64,000 bases of DNA from Halobaculum sp. XH14 (GTDB taxonomy: Archaea; Halobacteriota; Halobacteria; Halobacteriales; Haloferacaceae), in contig NZ_CP134949.1 in assembly GCF_032116555.1 (NCBI RefSeq), positions 2,170,001-2,234,000 of the forward strand, written 5' to 3'. Below the pieces are notes generated by a model, which saw nothing but the letters and a program-made list of their open reading frames with translations, was not told the origin of the DNA and did not search any database. Numbering within the stretch: the first letter of the stretch is position 1; the number at the start of each line of letters is the position of its first letter. The position numbers and the translations under genes were made by a program. Positions 17,198 to 24,723 of the stretch are shown in pieces.

Positions 17198-17298
17198 ACC
17201 GCGATGCTCGCCAGGACCATCGCGGCCATCGCCGTCACGGTGAGGACGGTGAGGGACGCGAGCCCCAGGCGAACGCGGGCGGTCGTCGTCGCGCTCAT
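17194..17298 (-). CDS. Small single-helix membrane protein (34 residues)
   Basis: A short frame of 34 codons between the SDR and DsbA-like genes. The protein has a polar start (MSATTTARVR) and one continuous hydrophobic helix (residues 11-34). A well-placed TATA element (GATTTTTAAG on the minus strand, centre about 17,325) predicts a leaderless transcript starting at the ATG, and the 17-base motif lies just above it. Many haloarchaea have such tiny membrane proteins. I assign no function. Confidence 0.55.
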   Translation of the reverse strand: MSATTTARVRLGLASLTVLTVTAMAAMVLASIAV

Positions 17299-17340
17299 GG
17301 ACGAGCGGTTCCGCCGATCCCTTAAAAATCCGCGCCGCCA

Positions 17341-17357
17341 GTTATCGCGTCTGAGTT
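17341..17357 (-). promoter_or_regulatory. 17-base motif upstream of a TATA box, copy 2
   Basis: Identical over 17 bases to 2,465-2,481. It ends about 16 bases before the TATA centre of the 34-residue membrane protein gene, and 13 bases after the stop of the DsbA-like gene. Confidence 0.4.
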
Positions 17358-17370
17358 CCGGACGCGCCGA

Positions 17371-18009
17371 TCACGACCCCTCGACGAGCCGTTCGAGGTG
17401 TGACGGCGGCACGGCACCCCGGGCCGTGCGTCCGTCGGCGACGAACGTCGGGACGCCCGTGACGCCACGCTGGCGGGTCTCCTCGAACCGCGACCGGAGC
17501 TCGGCTGCCAGTTCTTCGTCCTCGGTCGCGGCGCGGATCGGGTCGGGGTCGAGCCCCGCGTCGGCCGCGAGATCCGCGAGCACGTCGACGTCACCGATCT
17601 CCCGCCCCTCGGTCCAGTAGGCGTCGATGACGGCGTCGTAGAACGCCCGGAACGTCGCGGCGTCGTGCTCGCGTTTCACGAACAGGGCCGCCTGCTGGGC
17701 GTCCCAGGAGTCCACGTCGGGCGTCCCGTCGAGGTCGAGCATCTCCTCGGCACCGTACTCCTCCCTGAGTCGGGCGACGTTCTCGCGGACCTGCTCGAAG
17801 TACGCCTCGTCCTTGCCGTCGTCGACCGAGTCGTCGATCTCGCCGTCCGGGCCGCGTTTTTGCGCCCGCAGGTCGAAGAATCGCCAGTCGACCTCGAGGT
17901 CCGCCTCCCGACCGTCGCGATAGCGGTTCAACGACGCGCGCCCGAGATAGCAGAACGGGCAGACGAAGTCGGCGTAGACGGCCACGGTCTCGGACTGGTT
18001 CGTGCTCAT
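17371..18009 (-). CDS. DsbA-family thioredoxin-fold protein (FrnE-like)
   Basis: A 212-residue protein with the thioredoxin-fold active site CPFC in YADFVCPFCYLGRASL (about residues 13-28), a long helical insertion, and the cis-proline block GVTGVPTFVADG near the C-terminus. This is the FrnE/2-hydroxychromene-isomerase-like branch of the DsbA family. No signal peptide is seen, so it is probably cytoplasmic, as for FrnE proteins. Disulfide oxidoreductase activity is inferred from the CxxC pair. The start at 18,009 is preferred over an in-frame arginine-rich extension. Confidence 0.85.
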   Translation of the reverse strand: MSTNQSETVAVYADFVCPFCYLGRASLNRYRDGREADLEVDWRFFDLRAQKRGPDGEIDDSVDDGKDEAYFEQVRENVARLREEYGAEEMLDLDGTPDVDSWDAQQAALFVKREHDAATFRAFYDAVIDAYWTEGREIGDVDVLADLAADAGLDPDPIRAATEDEELAAELRSRFEETRQRGVTGVPTFVADGRTARGAVPPSHLERLVEGS

Positions 18010-18101
18010 CACCGGACGCTCGGTCCCCCGGCCGGGAAAAGCCCGCCCGCTCGTGGGCCCGCGGCGCACGGGCGTCTTCCGTGACCGACGGTCTTTTGCC
18101 A

Positions 18102-18119
18102 CCTGACCGTTCAGTCAGG
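18102..18119. promoter_or_regulatory. Candidate TetR-type operator
   Basis: An inverted repeat of CCTGAC and GTCAGG separated by 6 bases (CGTTCA) lies 4 bases before the ATG at 18,123, just downstream of a TATA-like GTCTTTTG. Its position over the transcript start would let a bound repressor block the two-gene unit that encodes a TetR protein. The assignment to that protein is inferred from proximity. Confidence 0.45.
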
Positions 18120-18122
18120 GTC

Positions 18123-18587
18123 ATGGGCGAGACACGTTCCCCGAAGCGCCCGTGGCTGGCGGCCGTGCTCGCGCTCGCGGTGACGGGCCTCGGCCACGCC
18201 TACCTCCGGCGCTGGGGCCGCGCGTTCGGCTGGCTGGCGCTGGTGTACGCCGCGCTCGCGCTGTTCGTCCCGCCGGAGGCCGTGACGGCCGCGTCCGAGG
18301 GGTTGCGTGGCGGGTCGATGACGCTCCCGGCGTCGGTCGACCCGCTCGTGTTCCTCCCGCCGCTCATCGCGGCGCTGGGGAGCGTCGCGGACGCGTACCT
18401 GCTCGCGCGGGCCGACCGGGACGCCGCGCTCCGCGCGAACGACGCCGAGGATCACCGAACCTGTCCGAACTGCGGTCGGGAGGTCGACGAGGCGATCGAC
18501 TTCTGCCAGTGGTGTACGACGCGGCTCGTCGATCCGGCCGGGGAGGCCGACGAGGACGAGCCCGGCCAGCGGGGGCGCGCGGAGTGA
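18123..18587 (+). CDS. Membrane protein with C-terminal zinc ribbon
   Basis: A 154-residue protein. Two or three hydrophobic segments (about residues 10-27, 35-50 and 75-95) are followed by a zinc ribbon, CPNCGREVDEAIDFCQWC (about residues 117-134), with the Cx2C-x11-Cx2C spacing used in haloarchaeal membrane-anchored zinc-ribbon proteins. Its end overlaps the GTG start of the TetR gene, so the two are translationally coupled. Function is unknown. The pairing suggests the membrane protein is regulated by, or acts with, that repressor. Confidence 0.75.
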   Translation: MGETRSPKRPWLAAVLALAVTGLGHAYLRRWGRAFGWLALVYAALALFVPPEAVTAASEGLRGGSMTLPASVDPLVFLPPLIAALGSVADAYLLARADRDAALRANDAEDHRTCPNCGREVDEAIDFCQWCTTRLVDPAGEADEDEPGQRGRAE

Positions 18588-19201
18588 CGGGGTCGGAACC
18601 GACCACCGACGGGCCCTCGGAGACGGAGCGACAGATCATGGAGGCGACGTTCCGCGCCCTCTGTGAACACGGCTACGCCGACCTCTCGATCGCGAAGATC
18701 GCCGAGAAGTTCGACAAGAGCAAGTCGCTGCTGTACTATCACTACGACTCGAAGGACGACCTGCTGGCGGCGTTTCTCGGCTTCGCGATCGACCACGTCC
18801 TCGCCGACCTGGAGGCGGAAGCCGGCGAGGACCCGATGGCGTCGCTCCACGCGCTGGTCGACACGGCGTTGCCGCCGGAACCGCCCGGGGACGCTGCCCA
18901 GGGCCAGCGCGCGCTGACGGAGCTCCGGATGCAGGCCGTCACCGACGAGGCGTTCCGGGAACGGATGACCAGGCAGGACGAACGGCTCGTGACCCACGTG
19001 CACGAGTTGCTCACGCAGGCGGCGGACGCCGGACTCGTCGAGGACACTGACCTCGACCGCGCGGCCGAACACGTGCAGGCGACCCTCGCGGGCGGGATGT
19101 TCGGCCGCGCGACCACCGACCGGCCCGAGGCGGCTGCCGCGATCCGGGAGTCGCTCCACGACTACCTCGACGGGCTGTGCGTTCCCGCTGAGGACGACTG
19201 A
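18584..19201 (+). CDS. TetR/AcrR family transcriptional regulator
   Basis: A 205-residue one-component regulator. The N-terminal helix-turn-helix reads ETERQIMEATFRALCEHGYADLSI, then a recognition helix FDKSKSLLYYHYDSKDDLLAAF (residues 10-65), the standard TetR domain. The C-terminal helical ligand-binding part has MTRQDERLVTHVHELL and a late dimerisation helix. Translation starts at GTG, overlapping the stop of the preceding zinc-ribbon membrane gene by 3 bases. It probably autoregulates through the inverted repeat at 18,102-18,119. The ligand is unknown. Confidence 0.9.
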   Translation: MTGSEPTTDGPSETERQIMEATFRALCEHGYADLSIAKIAEKFDKSKSLLYYHYDSKDDLLAAFLGFAIDHVLADLEAEAGEDPMASLHALVDTALPPEPPGDAAQGQRALTELRMQAVTDEAFRERMTRQDERLVTHVHELLTQAADAGLVEDTDLDRAAEHVQATLAGGMFGRATTDRPEAAAAIRESLHDYLDGLCVPAEDD

Positions 19202-19320
19202 GCGGCGTCCCCGGGACGGAACCGCGGACGCCGACCCCCCACCGAACTCCTTCCGATTGCTGGGATGTCGTCGCTCGCGCCGGCCCAACAGTTATCGCCG
19301 ACGCTCCGGTGTGCTCTCAC

Positions 19321-19650
19321 ATGAAGCCGACGCGACGCGGAACCGCGGCGTCGACGAGGGCGGCCGCGGCCCTCCTGCTCCTGCTTGCCGGCTCCGCCGT
19401 CGGCGTCCGGTTCGGCTGGCAGTACGCGGTCTCGGCGGCGGTCGTCGTCGGTCTCGCCGCCGCAGCCGTGTCGGCGGTGCGTGGTTCCCGATCCGACGAC
19501 GGGGGCGACTCCGGCACCGTCTGGGACGCGATCCCCTCCTGGCAGTACTCGGGCCGGCACGCCGAGTCGGGCGGGCTGACCCGTGACGAGCAGGAGAGCG
19601 CGCTCCGGGACGTCCAGGAGGAGGCCGACAGGCGCGAGCGTCGCCGGTAG
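19321..19650 (+). CDS. Small membrane protein with charged tail
   Basis: A 109-residue protein: a basic N-terminus, two closely spaced hydrophobic segments (about residues 15-31 and 35-53), then a hydrophilic tail containing WDAIPSWQYSGRHAESGGLTRDEQESALRDVQEEADRR. The tail could form a short amphipathic helix. The start at 19,321 is 28 bases after a TATA-like AGTTATCG, better than the in-frame ATG 12 bases earlier. I do not recognise the family. Confidence 0.65.
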   Translation: MKPTRRGTAASTRAAAALLLLLAGSAVGVRFGWQYAVSAAVVVGLAAAAVSAVRGSRSDDGGDSGTVWDAIPSWQYSGRHAESGGLTRDEQESALRDVQEEADRRERRR

Positions 19651-19676
19651 CCGGACGCGACGACGCGGCTCCCGCG

Positions 19677-21536
19677 TCAGTCCTCCTCGGTTCCGGAGGT
19701 CGTCCGCCGTCGCCGTTCCGCCAGTCGCTCCTCGAACCAGGCCCACTCGCGGCTGAACTGCCCGGTCTCCTTCAGGTCCCACGGGTCGCCCGTCGTCACC
19801 GGCGTGCCCACCCGGGCCGACTGTGCCACGTTGAACAGCCAGAGCGTGACGCTGATGCCGATGATCGCCGCGCCGCCGGTCGCCGTCCAGTGGAGCACCG
19901 GCCAGGTCGGGTGGACGCCGAGCGCGGACGCGTACTCCGCCCACCGGCGGGGGTGGCCGCCCATCCCCAGCAGCAGCATCGGGAAGAACGTCACGAAGAC
20001 GCCGATGATCAGGGTGTACGCCTGCACGCGTGCCATGCGGCGGTCGTACATCCGCCTCGTGAGCAGCGGGAACCAGTAGTAGGAGGCCGCGAACACCATC
20101 ATCGCGATCACCCCCATGACGATGAAGTGGAAGTGGCCGACGACGTAGTAGGTGCCGTGGAGCACCCGGTCGACGGGGATGGACGCGAGCACGACGCCCG
20201 TCACCCCGCCGACGACGAACAGGCCGACGCCGCCGATACAGAGGATCATCGGCGCGGTCAGTCGGATCTTTCCGTTCCACAGCGTCGTGATCCAGTTGAA
20301 CGTCTTCACCGCCGACGGGACCGCGATCGCGAGCGTGACCGCCATGAACGACGACTGGAGCCGCGGGTCGATGCCCGTGGCGAACATGTGGTGGGCCCAG
20401 ACGCCGAAGGAGAGCACGCCGATGGCGAGCGTCGAGTAGACGATGAACTTGAAGCCGAACAGCGTCCGCCCGGCGAACTTCGGCAGGATGAGACTCACCA
20501 GCCCGAACGCCGGCAGCACGAGGATGTACACCTCCGGGTGGCCGAAGAACCAGAACAGGTGCTGCCAGAGGATCGGGCCGCCACCCTCGACGAGGAAGAA
20601 CGTCGTCCCGAAGTTCCGGTCCATCACCAGCATCACCAGCGCGCTCCCGAGCACCGGGAACGCGAACAGGATGATGCCCGCGGTGGTGAACAGCGTCCAC
20701 GAGAGGATGTCGATGGTCGCCCAGGTCACCTCGGGGTCGCGGTCGACGAGCACGGTGACGATGATGTTCACCGCGCCGAGGATCGTTGCGACGCCCGAGA
20801 GGTGCAACCCGAGCAGCATGAGATCGACCTGCGGGTTCGCCTGCATGATCGAGAGCGGCGCGTACATCGTCCACCCGGTCGTCGGCGGCTCCAGCAGGAA
20901 CAGCACCTCAAGTCGCGGGCCGAGCGCGGCGACGGCCTTCCCGAACACCTCCGTGACGAGCCCCGCGCGAACGAGCAGCAGCGACGGCGGGAGCAGCCAG
21001 AACGCGAGCGCGTTCACCCGCGGGAACGCCATCTCGTCGGCGCCGACGAACAGCGGGAGGAAGTAGTTCGCCACGCCGGTGAATGCGGGCGTCACGAAGA
21101 AGAACAGCATCGTCAGCCCGTGGGTCGTGAACAGCGCGTTGTACGTCTGCTCGTCCCAGACGGTCGTGCCGGGCGTGAGCAGTTCCGTCCGGATCATCAA
21201 CGCGTCCGTCCCGCCCCACAGCGCCGCCACCAGCGCGAACGCGAAGTAGAGCGTCCCGACGTCCCGGTGGTTCACGGTCGTCAGCCACCTGATCGGGTCG
21301 TACGGGAGCCGCGCCCGCAGCCGCGTGAGCCGAGACGCTCGCGTCCCGCCGTCGGACCGGCTCGCATCCCCGGCCCGGTTCCGACCGTTCGCCCGCGACC
21401 CGGCTCGCCCTCGAGCGCCGCCCCGCCCGTCCGACCGGATCGTCCGCGAGAGCCAGCCTGCACCGAAGAGCAGAGCCCCGACGACGAGGATCGCCGCGAT
21501 CGACTCGGCGAGCGTGGCCTGGAGGGCAGGAAACAT
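19677..21536 (-). CDS. coxA: Haem-copper (aa3-type) terminal oxidase subunit I
   Basis: A 619-residue integral membrane oxidase that reduces oxygen and pumps protons. An extra N-terminal helix is followed by a glycine/arginine-rich loop and the conserved core. Haem and copper ligands are visible: TTHGLTMLFFFV, the His-Tyr motif FGHPEVYILVLPAFG, WAHHMFATG and the distal GHFHFIVMG. The glutamate of HPEVY and the K-channel lysine in IAVPSAVKTFNW indicate the A1 class. Subunits II and III are not adjacent. A TATA element centred near 21,564 on the minus strand supports the start. The following gene encodes a four-helix partner. Confidence 0.94.
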   Translation of the reverse strand: MFPALQATLAESIAAILVVGALLFGAGWLSRTIRSDGRGGARGRAGSRANGRNRAGDASRSDGGTRASRLTRLRARLPYDPIRWLTTVNHRDVGTLYFAFALVAALWGGTDALMIRTELLTPGTTVWDEQTYNALFTTHGLTMLFFFVTPAFTGVANYFLPLFVGADEMAFPRVNALAFWLLPPSLLLVRAGLVTEVFGKAVAALGPRLEVLFLLEPPTTGWTMYAPLSIMQANPQVDLMLLGLHLSGVATILGAVNIIVTVLVDRDPEVTWATIDILSWTLFTTAGIILFAFPVLGSALVMLVMDRNFGTTFFLVEGGGPILWQHLFWFFGHPEVYILVLPAFGLVSLILPKFAGRTLFGFKFIVYSTLAIGVLSFGVWAHHMFATGIDPRLQSSFMAVTLAIAVPSAVKTFNWITTLWNGKIRLTAPMILCIGGVGLFVVGGVTGVVLASIPVDRVLHGTYYVVGHFHFIVMGVIAMMVFAASYYWFPLLTRRMYDRRMARVQAYTLIIGVFVTFFPMLLLGMGGHPRRWAEYASALGVHPTWPVLHWTATGGAAIIGISVTLWLFNVAQSARVGTPVTTGDPWDLKETGQFSREWAWFEERLAERRRRTTSGTEED

Positions 21537-21596
21537 GCCCCAGGCTTCGTCGGCACCCGACTTATGGGTGGGGATGTTCGACCGCGTCGCCGGCGA

Positions 21597-22052
21597 TCAC
21601 TCCTCGTCCGGATACGCCGGCATCGGTCGCCGGGCCTCCGTCTCGCCCGACAGCCTGCCGTAGACGGCTCCGAGCGTGAAGCCGTACGCGACGTGAGCGA
21701 ACAGCGTCAGCACGCCGAAGACGATCAAGATCGCACCCGAGAGTTCCCCCCGCCCGAGCAGGACGAACGCGACCCACAGCGGCAGCGCGAACCCGACGCC
21801 CCTGATGGCGGGGTCCGGACCGAGCGGCAGGTACGCCTCCAGCGCGACGAACACGAGCGGCCACGCGATCGTGCCCGCGGCGACGAACAGCAGGAACCCG
21901 AGCGCCTGGTTGCCGGGAACGCCCACGAACCGCGCGACGACGGCGAACAGCCCGATGCGCGAGCGCGTCTCCACCTCGATGAGCAACAGCGCGACCGAGA
22001 GCACCGACACGCCGGCCGCGCCGCCCACGATCGCGCTCGTCGGCTTGTTCAT
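21597..22052 (-). CDS. Four-helix membrane protein next to the oxidase
   Basis: A 151-residue protein with four predicted transmembrane helices (about residues 8-25, 45-70, 83-103 and 108-130) and a charged C-terminus. It is transcribed ahead of the oxidase subunit I gene on the same strand, with 60 bases between them. Haloarchaeal proteins of the DUF6789 type often sit beside haem-copper oxidases and this could be one, though I cannot confirm it. A TATA element centred at about 22,080 on the minus strand gives a leaderless start. Confidence 0.7.
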   Translation of the reverse strand: MNKPTSAIVGGAAGVSVLSVALLLIEVETRSRIGLFAVVARFVGVPGNQALGFLLFVAAGTIAWPLVFVALEAYLPLGPDPAIRGVGFALPLWVAFVLLGRGELSGAILIVFGVLTLFAHVAYGFTLGAVYGRLSGETEARRPMPAYPDEE

Positions 22053-22356
22053 GGCCGTCGGTTGGCCGCTCGCCGGGAAAAATCCACGCGATGTTGAGGG
22101 CGGGGGTGGGGTGGTGTTCTCGTCGACGGCGGCCGTTGCCCTGATCTCGAAAGCCCTCGTGGCGCTGGAGCCGGTGCGACCGCCGCGTTCGCGTGAGCCT
22201 CGAACGAGCGGCCCCGCGGTGTGCGGCCGCCGCGCGCCCGATGGAACGGATCCCAGCACATCGATGCGATCGCTGGGCGGTCCCGCGCTCCGTCCGCTGT
22301 GTAGCACCCCGTGGTCGTGGACAAGGTACTTACGGCGCGCTCGTGAGCACCCGCCC
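22053..22356. other. Gene-free divergent intergenic region
   Basis: 304 bases without a credible gene. It holds the minus-strand promoter of the four-helix protein (GGATTTTTC, centre about 22,080), a G-rich run at about 22,097-22,115, a weak match to the repeat-family end (CTCGAAAGCCCTCGTGGC near 22,147) and the plus-strand TATA-like GTACTTACGG 28 bases before the gene at 22,357. Confidence 0.5.
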
Positions 22357-23052
22357 ATGCCGCCCTCCGCCGGACGCCGACGGATCGCCGACGTCGCAAC
22401 CGCGCTCCTGCTCGTCGCATCGCTCCTCGCGGTCCCCGCGGCGGTCGACGCCCGCGGGCCGCCACGACCCGCCTGCGGGGTCTGTACCGACGCGCTCGAG
22501 GACGCCGCGGCCGACCGTGACGTCGCGGTCGAACGCGCGGACTCCGAGCTGACGGTCCGGGTCGCCGAGAACGGCTCGTCCCGCTGGACGGCCCGGGTGA
22601 CCCTCTCCGAGGGGGCCGCGGCCCTCGAAAACGACTCGCTCCGGGAGGCCGTCGTGGCCGACGCGCGACACCGGGCGGTCACCGACCCCGAGTCGGTCAC
22701 GAGCCGGATGGAGGGAGACACGCTCGTCGTCTCCTACCGGACCGACGCCGCGACCCGATGTGAGGCCGGCGTCGTGCTGTTCACCGCGTTCCGGGCGACC
22801 GGCCCGTCGATGCCGTTCGCCATGGGCGGTGAGGGGCCGGCGTATCTCGGCGCCGAGGAACTCACGCTCCGCGGCCCCGACGACCGCGTCGCGGCGGGCG
22901 AGTACCCGGAAGCGAACGCGTCCGGCGGGCGGATCCGGTGGACCGGGTCGGAAACCTCGTTCGGCGGCTCGGCGGTCGTTCCGTTCGTGCCCGAGGACGC
23001 CGCGTTCCCGGGGGTCCGGGCCGGGGTCGCACGGCTGCTCCTCCGCTTTTGA
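22357..23052 (+). CDS. Secreted haloarchaeal protein, unknown function
   Basis: A 231-residue protein with a signal peptide (basic start, alanine/leucine core at residues 12-26, cleavage near AAVDARG). The mature domain begins with a CGVC pair (PACGVCTDALEDAAADR) and is beta-rich, with a further cysteine at ATRCEAGV. No enzyme motif is seen and I do not recognise the family. The start is supported by a TATA-like element 28 bases upstream. Confidence 0.7.
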   Translation: MPPSAGRRRIADVATALLLVASLLAVPAAVDARGPPRPACGVCTDALEDAAADRDVAVERADSELTVRVAENGSSRWTARVTLSEGAAALENDSLREAVVADARHRAVTDPESVTSRMEGDTLVVSYRTDAATRCEAGVVLFTAFRATGPSMPFAMGGEGPAYLGAEELTLRGPDDRVAAGEYPEANASGGRIRWTGSETSFGGSAVVPFVPEDAAFPGVRAGVARLLLRF

Positions 23053-23319
23053 ACCCGGAGCCCCGCGCTCGTCCGCCCCGGCGTCCGGTCGTCGCTCCGC
23101 GGGCTCCCGTCGCGGCGACGTCGGCCGGAGCGTAACCTAAAAGGAACCGCATCGCCCCGGGTTGACCGTCGTACGGTCGGGCAGCCGTCGGGTAGGGGCC
23201 CCTGCTCGTCCGTGCGGCGGTCGTCACTGAACCGACAGCGGCGCCGCTCCGACGGTTCGAACCCCACGAGCCGGCTCACCCGCACCACGTATTTTCCGTC
23301 TCGCGGCCGTAAACCCCCC

Positions 23320-24684
23320 ATGGACCCTGCGACCGGCAGGCGGGAGGTACTCGGCGCACTGTTCGCTGGCGGCCTGGCTGGGCTGGCGGGCTGTAGCGGA
23401 ACGACCGGCCAGGGGACGGAGACCGGCGGCGGCGGATCCCCGACACCGTCCGAGTCCACGCCCTCCGGGACCGACGGAACGTCCGCGGCGAGCCCGCCCG
23501 AGACGGTCGGACTCGAAACGCTCGCGTCGGGGCTGCAGGCGCCAGTCGACATCGCCTTCGCGCCGGACGCCGACAGGCGCTACGTCACCGACCAGAACGG
23601 GCGCGTCTTCGTTCACGAGTCCGGCGGTCTGCGCGGGGAGCCGTTCCTCGACCTCCGCGAGTCGGTCGAGGTCGGCGGCGAGAAGGGGTTGCTCGGGCTC
23701 GCGTTACACCCCGAGTTCGCGGACAACAGGCGGCTGTTCGTCCGCTACAGCGCCCCCTCCCGGTCCGGAACGCCCGACTCGTACAGCCACACGTTCGTCC
23801 TCTCGGAGTTCACGGCGAACGCCGACGGGACCGCCGTGGCCCGCGACTCCGAACGCGTCGTGCTGGAGATTCCCGAACCGCAGGCGAACCACAACGCCGG
23901 CTCCCTCGCGTTCGGCCCCGACGGCCTCCTGTTCGTCGGCGTCGGCGACGGCGGCGGGGGCGGCGACCAGGGGACCGGCCACGTCGAGGACTGGTACGAC
24001 GCGGTCGAGGGAGGGAACGGCCAGGACGTGACCGAGAACCTGCTGGGGAGCATTCTTCGGATCGACGTCGACGGCCAGTCCGGAGGGAACCCGTACGCCG
24101 TCCCCGAGGACAACCCGCTCGTCGGGCAAGCCGGGCTCGACGAGCAGTACGCCTGGGGGTTCCGGAACCCGTGGCGGTTCTCCTTCGACGGCGCGGACCT
24201 CTACGTCGGTGACGTCGGGCAGAACCGCTTCGAGGAGGTCGACCTCGTGGAGCGTGGCGGCAACTACGGCTGGAACGTCAAGGAGGCGACCCACTGCTAC
24301 GACGCCGACGAGTGCCCCGACGCGACGCCCGCGAGCGTCCGCGGCGGCGAACCCCTCATCGACCCCATCACCGAGTACCCGCACTCGGGCGAAGGAGTAA
24401 CCGGAATCTCGGTCATCGGCGGAACCGTCTACCGCGGCTCCGCGCTGCCGGGGCTGGCGGGACGGTACGTCTTCGGCGACCTCCAGGCGGGCGGCCGGCT
24501 GTTCCTCGCGTCCCCGTCCGAGGGCGGCGGCCGCTGGTCGACGTCCGTCCTCCCGGTCGCCGACGACGACGCCGGAAAACTGGAGCGGATCCTCTCGTTC
24601 GGCCGCGACGCCGAGGGCGAGGTGTACGTGCTCGGTACCGGCGCGGACGGCGGCGGCGTCCACCGCGTCGTCCCCGCCGGGTAA
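23320..24684 (+). CDS. PQQ-type sugar dehydrogenase, secreted lipoprotein
   Basis: A 454-residue lipoprotein. A Tat/lipobox leader (RREVLGALFAGGLAGLAGCSG) places the lipidated cysteine near residue 25. It is followed by a Gly/Ser/Thr/Pro linker and a six-bladed beta-propeller of the soluble glucose dehydrogenase (GSDH) type. Signature blocks are LASGLQAPVDIAFAP, GLLGLALHPEF, NHNAGSLAFGPDGLLFVGVGDGG, AWGFRNPWRFSFD and the GDVGQNRFEEVDLV / GGNYGWNVKE pair. The family oxidises aldoses using PQQ and calcium; the haloarchaeal substrate is not known. A TATA-like ATTTTCC lies 27 bases upstream. Confidence 0.88.
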   Translation: MDPATGRREVLGALFAGGLAGLAGCSGTTGQGTETGGGGSPTPSESTPSGTDGTSAASPPETVGLETLASGLQAPVDIAFAPDADRRYVTDQNGRVFVHESGGLRGEPFLDLRESVEVGGEKGLLGLALHPEFADNRRLFVRYSAPSRSGTPDSYSHTFVLSEFTANADGTAVARDSERVVLEIPEPQANHNAGSLAFGPDGLLFVGVGDGGGGGDQGTGHVEDWYDAVEGGNGQDVTENLLGSILRIDVDGQSGGNPYAVPEDNPLVGQAGLDEQYAWGFRNPWRFSFDGADLYVGDVGQNRFEEVDLVERGGNYGWNVKEATHCYDADECPDATPASVRGGEPLIDPITEYPHSGEGVTGISVIGGTVYRGSALPGLAGRYVFGDLQAGGRLFLASPSEGGGRWSTSVLPVADDDAGKLERILSFGRDAEGEVYVLGTGADGGGVHRVVPAG

Positions 24685-24723
24685 CCCGTAGCGTTTTACG
24701 GACCCCCGGCCCCACTCACGACC

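Noticed and set aside
22147-22260. Degenerate copy of the repeat family at 22.1 kb
   Set aside because: Only the CTCGAAAGCCCTCG end resembles the family. The rest does not align by eye, so it is not listed as a copy.
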